DNA of 64,000 nucleotides from JBBRWO01 sp964388455 (GTDB lineage Bacteria; Actinomycetota; Coriobacteriia; Anaerosomatales; JAAXUF01): the NCBI GenBank assembly GCA_964388455.1, contig CAYMAN010000003.1, positions 1 through 64,000 on the forward strand, written 5' to 3'. This document shows positions 1 to 6,811 of this stretch, in pieces. A program made the position numbers and the translations under genes. Position 1 is the stretch's first letter. The number at the start of each line of letters is the position of its first letter. Under the pieces are notes generated by a model. It saw nothing but the letters and a program-made list of their open reading frames with translations. It searched no databases and was not told the origin of the DNA.

Positions 1-208
1 ACAACGAAAGGGGAGGGCCCACTGGGGGGACGTAGTGGCCGTTGGGAACGGTAAGTTGGACGAGGACGGGCGGAAGCGCATCGCACTCGGCGTCAAAGGG
101 GGCGACACCGTCGTCCAAAGCAAGTACGGGGCGACCGACGTCAAGGTCGATGGCGAGGAGTTCCTCATCCTGCGCAACGACGACATCTACGCAGTCGTCG
201 AAGGCTAA
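1..208 (+). CDS. groES: GroES co-chaperonin, C-terminal part (cut by window edge, apparent frameshift)
   Basis: Seen: the frame ending in TAA at 206-208 reads VAVGNGKLDEDGRKRIAL, then GDTVVQSKYGATDVKVDGE and a tail ILRNDDIYAVVEG, which is the C-terminal half of the 10-kDa chaperonin that caps GroEL. The gene begins before the window. Odd: upstream of the six-G run at 24-29 the GroES-like reading (TTKGEGPLG) lies in frame 1, while downstream it is in frame 2. Removing one G gives a continuous TTKGEGPLGDVVAVGNG. This is either a one-base indel or sequencing error in a homopolymer, or a true frameshift. Context: groEL follows after 64 nt, the usual groESL operon. Identity is nearly certain; the intactness of the gene is not. 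Confidence 0.85.
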   Translation, partial: QRKGRAHWGDVVAVGNGKLDEDGRKRIALGVKGGDTVVQSKYGATDVKVDGEEFLILRNDDIYAVVEG

Positions 209-272
209 TCGCCGCGTTTGCACGTTGCTAACCGTCCGTACCACCGAATGAACACGAAAGGGGATTCCTGGA

Positions 273-1907
273 ATGGCTAAGGAGATCCGTTTCGACGAGG
301 AAGCTCGTCATGGTCTGGCCGCCGGCGTCAACAAGCTCGCCGACGCCGTCAAGGTAACGCTCGGCCCGAAAGGCCGTTACGTAGTACTCGAGAAGAAGTT
401 CGGCGCACCCACGATCACCAACGACGGCGTCACCATCGCCAAGGAGATCGAGCTCGACGACCCGCTCGAGAACATGGGCGCCCAGCTCGTCAAGGAAGTC
501 GCCGTCAAGACCAACGACGTCGCCGGTGACGGTACCACCACCGCAACGCTGCTCGCCCAGGTCATCGTGACCGAGGGCCTGCGCAACGTCTCGGCCGGTG
601 CCAACCCGCTCGCCATCCGTCGCGGCATCGAGAAGGCCGTCGAGGCCGTCGTCGCGCAGATCAAGGTCAACGCCAAGGACATCGGCGGCAAGGACGAGAT
701 CGCTCACGTCGGCGCCATCTCGGCCGCTGACGATGAGATCGGCGCCAAGATCGCCGACGCCATGGACGTCGTCGGCAAGGACGGCGTCATCACCGTCGAG
801 GAGAGCCAGACGTTCGGCATCGACATCGACACCGTCGAGGGCATGCAGTTCGACAAGGGCTACGTCTCGATGTACATGGTCACGGACCCCGATCGCATGG
901 AGGCCGTGCTCAACGACCCGCTGATCCTCATCGTCAACCAGAAGATCAGCAACATCCAGGACCTGCTGCCCGTGCTCGAGAAAGTCATGCAGGCCGGCAA
1001 GCAGCTCCTCGTCATCGCCGAGGACGTCGAGGGTGAGGCTCTCGCCACGCTCATCGTCAACAAGCTCCGCGGCACCTTCACCTGCATCGCGGTCAAGGCT
1101 CCCGGCTTCGGCGATCGCCGCAAGCGCATGCTCGAGGACATCGCCGTGGTCACCGGCGGCCAGGCCGTCATGGAGGAACTCGGCTACAAGCTCGAGAACG
1201 TGACGCTGGACATGCTCGGTCGCGCCAAGACCGTCAAGATCACCAAGGACTCCACCACGATCATCGACGGTGCGGGTGACGAGGACGCCATCAAGGCCCG
1301 CGTCAACCAGCTCAAGTCCGAGATCGAGAACTCCGACTCCGACTTCGACAAGGAGAAGCTCCAGGAGCGTCTGGCCAAGCTCTCCGGCGGCGTCGCCGTC
1401 ATCAAGGTGGGCGCGGCGACCGAGACCGAGCTCAAGGAGAAGAAGCACCGCATCGAGGACGCGCTTCAGGCGACTCGCGCGGCTGTCGAAGAGGGCATCG
1501 TCGCCGGCGGTGGCGTGGCGCTCGTCGACGCGCTTCCTGCGCTCGACAAGGTGAAGGCCTCCGAGCCCGACGAGATGATCGGCATCAACATCATCCGCAA
1601 GGCGCTCGTCGCTCCGATGAAGACCATCGCCGCCAACGCAGGCTTCGAGGGCTCAGTCGTGGTCGAGAAGGTCAAGACGCTTCCGGCCGGCGAGGGTCTG
1701 AACTCCGCCACCGGCGAGTACGGTGACATGCTCAAGATGGGCGTCATCGACCCGGTCAAGGTCACCCGCTCGGCGCTGCAGAACGCAGCTTCGATCGCGG
1801 CTCTGATCCTCATCACCGAGGCTGCTGTCAACGACATCCCTGCCAAGGACGATGGCGGCGCTGCCGCTGCCATGGCCGGCATGGGTGGTATGGGCGGCAT
1901 GATGTAG
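273..1907 (+). CDS. groEL: GroEL 60-kDa chaperonin
   Basis: ATP-driven folding chamber of the cytoplasm, partner of GroES. The 544-residue product has the normal family length. Seen: start MAKEIRFDEEAR, the nucleotide-binding DGVTIAKEIE segment and the GDGTTTAT motif near residues 86-93, a full apical domain, and the Gly/Met-rich tail ending GGMGGMM that is typical of bacterial GroEL. A GAAAGGGG ribosome site lies 9-16 nt before the ATG. It follows groES directly and is followed by a hairpin terminator, so it closes the operon. No CIRCE-like inverted repeat can be judged because the groES promoter is outside the window. Actinobacteria often carry several groEL copies; whether this is the only one cannot be told here. 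Confidence 0.98.
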   Translation: MAKEIRFDEEARHGLAAGVNKLADAVKVTLGPKGRYVVLEKKFGAPTITNDGVTIAKEIELDDPLENMGAQLVKEVAVKTNDVAGDGTTTATLLAQVIVTEGLRNVSAGANPLAIRRGIEKAVEAVVAQIKVNAKDIGGKDEIAHVGAISAADDEIGAKIADAMDVVGKDGVITVEESQTFGIDIDTVEGMQFDKGYVSMYMVTDPDRMEAVLNDPLILIVNQKISNIQDLLPVLEKVMQAGKQLLVIAEDVEGEALATLIVNKLRGTFTCIAVKAPGFGDRRKRMLEDIAVVTGGQAVMEELGYKLENVTLDMLGRAKTVKITKDSTTIIDGAGDEDAIKARVNQLKSEIENSDSDFDKEKLQERLAKLSGGVAVIKVGAATETELKEKKHRIEDALQATRAAVEEGIVAGGGVALVDALPALDKVKASEPDEMIGINIIRKALVAPMKTIAANAGFEGSVVVEKVKTLPAGEGLNSATGEYGDMLKMGVIDPVKVTRSALQNAASIAALILITEAAVNDIPAKDDGGAAAAMAGMGGMGGMM

Positions 1908-1938
1908 GCTGCGCTCACGCGCACGCTACGATCTTCCG

Positions 1939-1972
1939 GAGAGGGGCTCGGCGAATTCGCCGGGTCCCTCTC
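1939..1972 (+). terminator. Rho-independent-like terminator after groEL
   Basis: A 15-bp imperfect stem (GAGAGGGGCTCGGCG paired with CGCCGGGTCCCTCTC, two non-canonical pairs) closes on an AATT loop and is followed by the T-rich stretch TTGTCTTG. It starts 31 nt after the groEL stop. Confidence 0.75.
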
Positions 1973-2098
1973 TTGTCTTGCCGGTGAACGTGCCGATATA
2001 CACAAGGTGCGTGATGTTTCCGCGCGTTTGAGCGATTGATGGCATCTGTAGACGCCTGCGCAGGAACCGGCAGGCCTTCGGCGCGGGGGCGCCGCAAA

Positions 2099-2116
2099 AG
2101 GAGGAGGGGATTCTTG
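2099..2116 (+). promoter_or_regulatory. Shine-Dalgarno that fixes a TTG start
   Basis: Two overlapping AGGAGG motifs (2099-2104 and 2102-2107) stand 6-9 nt before the TTG at 2114-2116. The upstream in-frame TTG/ATG at 2036-2041 has no such site, so translation of the next gene very probably begins at 2114. Confidence 0.75.
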
Positions 2117-2908
2117 GGCGATTCACATGCGTGTCCGTACTGCGGCTCTTGGACCACGCCCGGCGACGAATCGTGCAGACTGTGTGGACGATCGATCGTC
2201 CACAGTGCACACGGTACGGCCTCGTCGGGCGTGTCCGATCGAGCGGCCAGCTATGCCGCAGCCGAGGTATCGGTTCTCGGGATTCTGCGCTCGCTTGCGC
2301 GTGGATCCTCGCTGTTCGCGGTTCTCCTCGGCCCGCTGTTCATACTCAGCTATCCGTGGCTGCTGACACTCTATGCGACGCAGGTCATCGGCAGTATCGC
2401 GAGCGATCTCTCGCTGGCATTGGTCTGGTTGGTCCCTGAGATCTATCTCTTGAGCGGAGTGGTGAAGGCGGCGGAGTATGCCAACGCCAACAGGCGCGCA
2501 GTGCTTGGATTGATCGCTCCGGGGGTGTCGCTCATCACGCAACTCCTCGTGCTGCCGCTGGCTCAGTCGTGGGCGCCCTTGGAAAGCGCCGCGATTCCGA
2601 TGTGGGGTCTGCGAGGTAGCGTTCTGATGTGGACGGCGCCGATGGTCGGGTTCGCCATGTGTTCCACAGTCGCCGCTGTGATCGCGTCTGTGGCCCCCCG
2701 AGTGGTTCCGGGCAAGTTCGATCGCACGATCGGCCCACAGCTTGCGGGGCTGTCCTTGTTGTTCGTCGCTTTCTTGTTGCCGAACTGGGGTGGAGGCGCA
2801 GCGGTGCGGATCGGACTCGACATCGGGATGCCCACGCTGTGGATCAACACCATCACCGTGTTCGTGTTGTCGCTGTTCGTATTGGTATGGTTCTGGCCCC
2901 GGGACTAG
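2114..2908 (+). CDS. Zinc-ribbon multi-pass membrane protein of unknown function
   Basis: I do not recognise a named family. The 264-residue product (TTG start chosen from the strong ribosome site; a longer reading from 2036 would add a Arg-rich stretch) opens with a rubredoxin-like zinc ribbon, CPYC then CRLCGRS with 11 residues between the pairs. About six hydrophobic segments follow from roughly residue 65 to the end, for example around LFAVLLGPLFILSYPWLL and LFVLSLFVLVWFW. The layout suggests a cytoplasmic metal-binding head on an integral membrane body. It stands alone between the groEL terminator and a convergent glycosyltransferase gene. Function cannot be inferred from the neighbours. 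Confidence 0.8.
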   Translation: MGDSHACPYCGSWTTPGDESCRLCGRSIVHSAHGTASSGVSDRAASYAAAEVSVLGILRSLARGSSLFAVLLGPLFILSYPWLLTLYATQVIGSIASDLSLALVWLVPEIYLLSGVVKAAEYANANRRAVLGLIAPGVSLITQLLVLPLAQSWAPLESAAIPMWGLRGSVLMWTAPMVGFAMCSTVAAVIASVAPRVVPGKFDRTIGPQLAGLSLLFVAFLLPNWGGGAAVRIGLDIGMPTLWINTITVFVLSLFVLVWFWPRD

Positions 2909-2923
2909 AGAACACGCCTGAAC

Positions 2924-4066
2924 TCAGCCGAGCAGATCCTCGATCACGGTTGCGACTGTGCGTGCAGCATGCGGTCGGGCGAGTCCGGTGATGACTTCCT
3001 TGCTGCGCGCCAGCTGACCGGGTCGCGCCAGCGCCTTGCGCACGAACTCCGCCATGCGCCGGGGATCGGCGTCGTAGGTTGCGGCGCCGGCGGCAGTCAG
3101 GGCCTCGACATTAGCGCGCTCCTGACCTGAAGCTGGGCCGATGAGCACCATCGGCAGACGCATTGCCACGCACTCGGCGGTCACGAGGCCACCGGGTTTG
3201 CAGACTGCGACGTCTGCCGCGGCCATGACCTCGGCCATATGCTCGACGTAGCCGAGTACGCGCACCGTGGTGGCACCGAATCCGGAGACTCGCGCCCGCA
3301 GATCGGCGGCGTACGTCTCATCACGACCGGTGACGACGGCGATGCTGGTGTTGGGGATCGAGGCGATCAACGTGAGCGATACGGCGAGCGACTCCTTGAA
3401 CCGCTCGTAGGGACCCGGCTGCGTCGCGCCCGCGAGCGCCAGGACCACTCGGTGATCCGGCGGCAGACCCAACCGACTGCGCGACTCGTCTCGGTCGATC
3501 TGTTTCTCGAACTGCGCTCGCACCGGGATACCGGTCACGCGGACGTCTGACTCCTCGGTGCCACGCCGCACGAGTTCCGTGGCTTCGGCCTCGTCGGCGA
3601 CACAGAACCGGGCCAGACCGTGACGTGGCCAGAAGCCGTGCAGCCCGAAGTCGGTGGCACACGCGACCACCGCAGGCCCGCCGAGACGACCGCCGCGGGT
3701 TGCTCGGACAGCGAGGTTGGCGGCGAGCGCGTGAGTCGCGACGATGACGGAAGGGCGGTTCTCGGCGATCCAGCGCGTGAAAGCGGAGTAGAGTAGGCCG
3801 AGGAGCGGCCGCGAGATCACCATGGCCGCCGCCCCGATGGGTGCCGAGCCCCAGAGCGCGTCATAGAGCGGCGCGGTGGGGCCGGTGAAGGCAGTGGTGG
3901 CGGTGTTGCCGGAGATGCGCGCGATGCCGAAGTCCAGAATGTCGAGAACCTCGACGCGGGCGTCAGGACGAAGGATCCGGAGTTCGGCCGCGATGGACTC
4001 GGCGGCGATGCGATGCCCGGAGCCGATCGAGGCGTGCACGACGGCTATCGTGGGCTGGCTGCTCAT
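2924..4066 (-). CDS. Glycosyltransferase, MGDG-synthase/UgtP-like (GT28 family)
   Basis: Predicted to transfer a sugar from a nucleotide sugar to diacylglycerol at the inner membrane face, making glycolipids. Seen: 380 residues; N-terminal HASIGSGHRIAAESIA, the family's Gly-His acceptor-domain motif (monogalactosyldiacylglycerol synthase N domain); a Rossmann-like second half with VLALAGATQPGPYE and the donor-site CKPGGLVTAECVA, LIGPASGQERANV. This architecture matches processive diacylglycerol glucosyltransferases and is related to MurG. It is divergent from ychF with 70 nt between the two starts, and convergent with the zinc-ribbon gene. The sugar and lipid substrate cannot be fixed from the sequence. 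Confidence 0.85.
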   Translation of the reverse strand: MSSQPTIAVVHASIGSGHRIAAESIAAELRILRPDARVEVLDILDFGIARISGNTATTAFTGPTAPLYDALWGSAPIGAAAMVISRPLLGLLYSAFTRWIAENRPSVIVATHALAANLAVRATRGGRLGGPAVVACATDFGLHGFWPRHGLARFCVADEAEATELVRRGTEESDVRVTGIPVRAQFEKQIDRDESRSRLGLPPDHRVVLALAGATQPGPYERFKESLAVSLTLIASIPNTSIAVVTGRDETYAADLRARVSGFGATTVRVLGYVEHMAEVMAAADVAVCKPGGLVTAECVAMRLPMVLIGPASGQERANVEALTAAGAATYDADPRRMAEFVRKALARPGQLARSKEVITGLARPHAARTVATVIEDLLG

Positions 4067-4136
4067 GGATGGTACTATACCGCATGCATTCGGGGCGAAC
4101 CGCGCCCCGTGAGGCTCGTTATGAAGGAGTTAGTCA

Positions 4137-5219
4137 GTGGGACTCTCACTCGCGATCGTCGGCCTGCCCAACGTGGGCAAGTCCACGCTGTTCACCGCTC
4201 TGACCAGCAAGGCTCTCGACGCGTCGGGCAGTCCCGTTGCTGCGAACTATCCGTTTGCCACCATCGAGCCGAACGTGGGCCTCGTCACCGTGCCGGATTC
4301 GCGTCTCGCCGAGCTGGCCAAGATCGCCAACCCGAACCGCATCCTGCCGGCCGTGGTCGAGTTCGTCGACGTCGCCGGGCTCGTGAAAGGCGCGAGCGTG
4401 GGGGAGGGCCTGGGCAACCAGTTCCTCGCCAACATCCGCGAGTGCGACGCCATAGCCGAGGTCGTGCGGTACTTCTCGGACGAGAACGTCATCCACGTTG
4501 AAGGCCGCGTGAACCCGGAGAGCGACGTCGAGACGATCCGCACGGAGCTGGTGCTCGCGGACCTGGGCACCATCGAGCGCGCACTGCCGCGGCTCGAGAA
4601 GGAGGCCAAGCGCGACAAGAGCGTGCCGGCCAAGATCGCCGTCATGAACCGCCTTCAGGAGTGGATGGACCAGGGCCACCGTGCCTCCAAGATGGAGATG
4701 ACGCCTGAGGAGCGTGCGCTCATCGCCGACCTGCATCTGCTCACCATGAAGCCGATGCTCTACGTCGCCAACGTCGACGAGTCCCAGGTCGCCGAGGCGC
4801 ACGACGCGATCGACGGCGTCGTGCCGATTCCGATCTGCGCCAAGGTCGAAGCCGATCTCGCCGAGCTCGATGCCGAGGAGGCCGCGGAGTATCTGACGGA
4901 TCTGGGCCTGGCTGAGCCGGGCCTGAACGCGCTGATCCGCGAGGCGTACCGCCTGCTGGGACTTCAGAGCTACTTCACCGCTGGCGTGCAGGAGGTTCGT
5001 GCCTGGACGGTTCCGGTCGGCGCGAAAGCACCGCAGGCGGCCGGCGTCATCCACACCGATTTCGAACGCGGCTTCATCAAGGCCGAGGTCATCGGGTATG
5101 AGGACTATGTGGCACTCGGCGGTGAGAAGGGTGCGAAAGAGGCGGGCAAGATGCGTCTCGAAGGCAAGGAGTACGTCATGGCCGACGGCGACGTGGTCCA
5201 CTTCAAGTTCAATGTGTAG
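4137..5219 (+). CDS. ychF: YchF/Obg-like GTPase-family ATPase
   Basis: Ribosome-associated P-loop protein of the TRAFAC class that prefers ATP. The 360 residues match the usual length. Seen: Walker A GLPNVGKST at residues 8-16, switch region with DVAGLVKGAS, the NxxE-type specificity region in VANVDESQ, then the TGS domain ending in DVVHFKFNV. The GTG start at 4137 follows AAGGAG at 4124-4129 with a 7-nt spacer. The last 22 nt are repeated almost exactly at 9013-9034, so this 3' end looks like an integration target. The next ancestral gene is probably the EamA transporter at 9053, whose start lies just 18 nt past that second copy. Confidence 0.97.
   Translation: MGLSLAIVGLPNVGKSTLFTALTSKALDASGSPVAANYPFATIEPNVGLVTVPDSRLAELAKIANPNRILPAVVEFVDVAGLVKGASVGEGLGNQFLANIRECDAIAEVVRYFSDENVIHVEGRVNPESDVETIRTELVLADLGTIERALPRLEKEAKRDKSVPAKIAVMNRLQEWMDQGHRASKMEMTPEERALIADLHLLTMKPMLYVANVDESQVAEAHDAIDGVVPIPICAKVEADLAELDAEEAAEYLTDLGLAEPGLNALIREAYRLLGLQSYFTAGVQEVRAWTVPVGAKAPQAAGVIHTDFERGFIKAEVIGYEDYVALGGEKGAKEAGKMRLEGKEYVMADGDVVHFKFNV
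5198..5219 (+). repeat. Left copy of 22-bp direct repeat (ychF 3' end, att-like)
   Basis: The 22 nt coding for HFKFNV and the stop of ychF match 9013-9034 at 21 of 22 positions (T at 5202, C at 9017). Similarity stops sharply on both sides. This is the arrangement left by site-specific integration at the 3' end of a conserved gene. Confidence 0.75.
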
Positions 5220-5776
5220 AAGAGTGTGAATCGGACCAGCGTTTACGCGGGTGAATGAGTCGGATTTTGCCAGCCAGATGCGCCGGAACTCCTGCTCAAA
5301 TGGGATTGGATGACTGCCGCATCATGATACATTCTGCGCGTTAGCTGAGCATGGAGGGAGGGTGCAGTTGCACTGCTACCTAGGGGCAAGTCGGCTCCGA
5401 TGCCACTGAGTCAGCCAGCGCCGGCGACACACAAGTGGGCGTTAATGTGTGCGCCTAACTGCTTAGCTACAACTTGAGGTGCGCTATCCCCGTCCCAGAG
5501 GTACTGTATTGTGGGAATCAGCAGGAGAAGATGCTGCATGGTGCGCGTTCGGGTAACGGGGACAGTATGCATGCAGGAGCTACTTGGCTAGGGGCCGCAG
5601 TCTGGAGGGGGATCGGTGGCGGGATTCTCGCGTATCGGCTGTGTCGGCGACCATGGCGGATCCATGGGGGTAGACGGTCTCGGCCACGCTGCACTTTGGG
5701 GATTCGAGAATCACTCGAGCAGGCTCAAGGGGTCGGTGTGTACACGCGGTATTGTCGACGCCTTGAATCGTGACCT
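5220..5776. other. Gene-poor stretch at left end of island
   Basis: No convincing gene is visible in these 557 nt. The longest open frame (5474-5773, plus strand, 99 codons) lacks a ribosome site, has Arg/Cys-rich non-protein-like composition and resembles no family I know. A short palindrome GTGCAGTTGCAC sits near 5363-5374. The stretch could be decayed sequence from an inserted element, perhaps of a lost integration module; this is inference. Confidence 0.5.
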
Positions 5777-6691
5777 ATGAAGATGACCATGAGAGCACCC
5801 GATGAGGTAGACCTTCCGTTCTTTTCGTACGGTTTGTTCCGCCCTGGACAGATGGGCTTTCTCCAGCTCAAGGAATTCGTGTGCAAAGTCTCTGGTCCGA
5901 CCTACGTATCGGGCATTCTCCGGTTACGGGACGGGCTACCTATTCTTGACCAATCAGAGAGAGGCAAGGTGGAGGGTCGCCTTCTTTGGTTCAAAAATGG
6001 GCTTGAAGGCGAAGCCTATGAACGCATCTCTAAGATGGAGCCGCAGCACCAGTACTTCTGGAGGCCGCTGCAGGTGGGAGGCGGGCTCGCTAACGTTCTT
6101 GTCGGCAAGCAGCCTCACAAGGGCGGAGGCTCGATGGCTGAGGCTGGGTTCGAGGAGGAAACACCATGGGACAGTTGGACCGACCCGATGTTCAAAACCG
6201 CTCTGGACTTGGTCCAACAGACAATCGATGACGATTCAGAGCAGGAAGATGACCTCATCAGGATGTTTCGGCTGCAGATGGCTTACATGCTCCTGTGGTC
6301 TTCCATTGAGAGGTACTCGTCGCTTAGATACCACTTAGGTGCCCAGGTGATGGCCAAGATTGACCGAATCGCGGAGGAGCCGGCATTCGCTGCAGGGCTT
6401 CAGCAGCGTGTAACTGAACGGCGAAGTGTGTATCGTGCGGACAAGCCGGGCGACAAGAGCACTCTCGATGCTATGAATCCGAGCAAATCAATCGAATATT
6501 ACTATCAGGTCAGGTCGAACATCGCGCATCGCGGCAAAGCGGGCCGGATGGATCTCATTCGGGTCAAGGACTGTTTGGTGGAGCTACTTCCAATATTCCG
6601 ACAGATGTTGCAGAAGGCTGAGTTGGAGTCCGGGGCTTCTGATAGCGGCAAAGCCTCCGTGGATTCCGCCAACGTGTGGCAACTTCGGTAG
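5777..6691 (+). CDS. GGCT/AIG2-like domain fused to HEPN-like helical domain
   Basis: 304 residues, no named family. Seen: residues 14-100 resemble the gamma-glutamylcyclotransferase/AIG2 fold, with FFSYGLFRPGQ (compare YGxLxxG), a VSGILRLRDGLPIL strand pair, VEGRLLWF and a closing YERISKMEP..YFWRPLQV, where Glu88 could be the catalytic acid. Residues 135-285 are mostly helical and carry R246-SNIA-H251, an Rx4H motif as in HEPN domains, many of which are RNases of toxin and defence systems. No clear ribosome site is seen; ATG codons at 5777, 5783 and 5789 are all possible starts. It lies in the island and uses codons unlike the core genes. A defence or toxin role is only inference; a catalytically inactive HEPN protein is also possible. 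Confidence 0.75.
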   Translation: MKMTMRAPDEVDLPFFSYGLFRPGQMGFLQLKEFVCKVSGPTYVSGILRLRDGLPILDQSERGKVEGRLLWFKNGLEGEAYERISKMEPQHQYFWRPLQVGGGLANVLVGKQPHKGGGSMAEAGFEEETPWDSWTDPMFKTALDLVQQTIDDDSEQEDDLIRMFRLQMAYMLLWSSIERYSSLRYHLGAQVMAKIDRIAEEPAFAAGLQQRVTERRSVYRADKPGDKSTLDAMNPSKSIEYYYQVRSNIAHRGKAGRMDLIRVKDCLVELLPIFRQMLQKAELESGASDSGKASVDSANVWQLR

Positions 6692-6757
6692 AGCGAACAA
6701 GACTCTTCCGGGCAGGTGTGTGTTCCGTTTTGGATGACGTAGTCGCTAGCTACGCAA

Positions 6758-6782
6758 ACATGGAGATGCGGCATCTCCATGT
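6758..6782. repeat. Perfect 11-bp hairpin/palindrome upstream of CWB2 gene
   Basis: ACATGGAGATG pairs perfectly with CATCTCCATGT around a CGG loop. It ends 29 nt before the CWB2 start and has no T-tract, so it is more likely an operator or a 5'-UTR structure than a terminator. Confidence 0.55.
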
Positions 6783-6811
6783 CAGTGGTCTGTGATGCTG
6801 AGGAGAAGTGA

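Noticed and set aside
228..1448. 406-codon open frame antisense to groEL
   Set aside because: Leu/Asp/Val/Gly-rich shadow of GC-rich codons in groEL; no ribosome site and no family resemblance.
5474..5773. 99-codon open frame in the gene-poor part of the island
   Set aside because: No ribosome site, odd Arg/Cys/Gly composition and no recognisable motif; kept only as part of the described gap.
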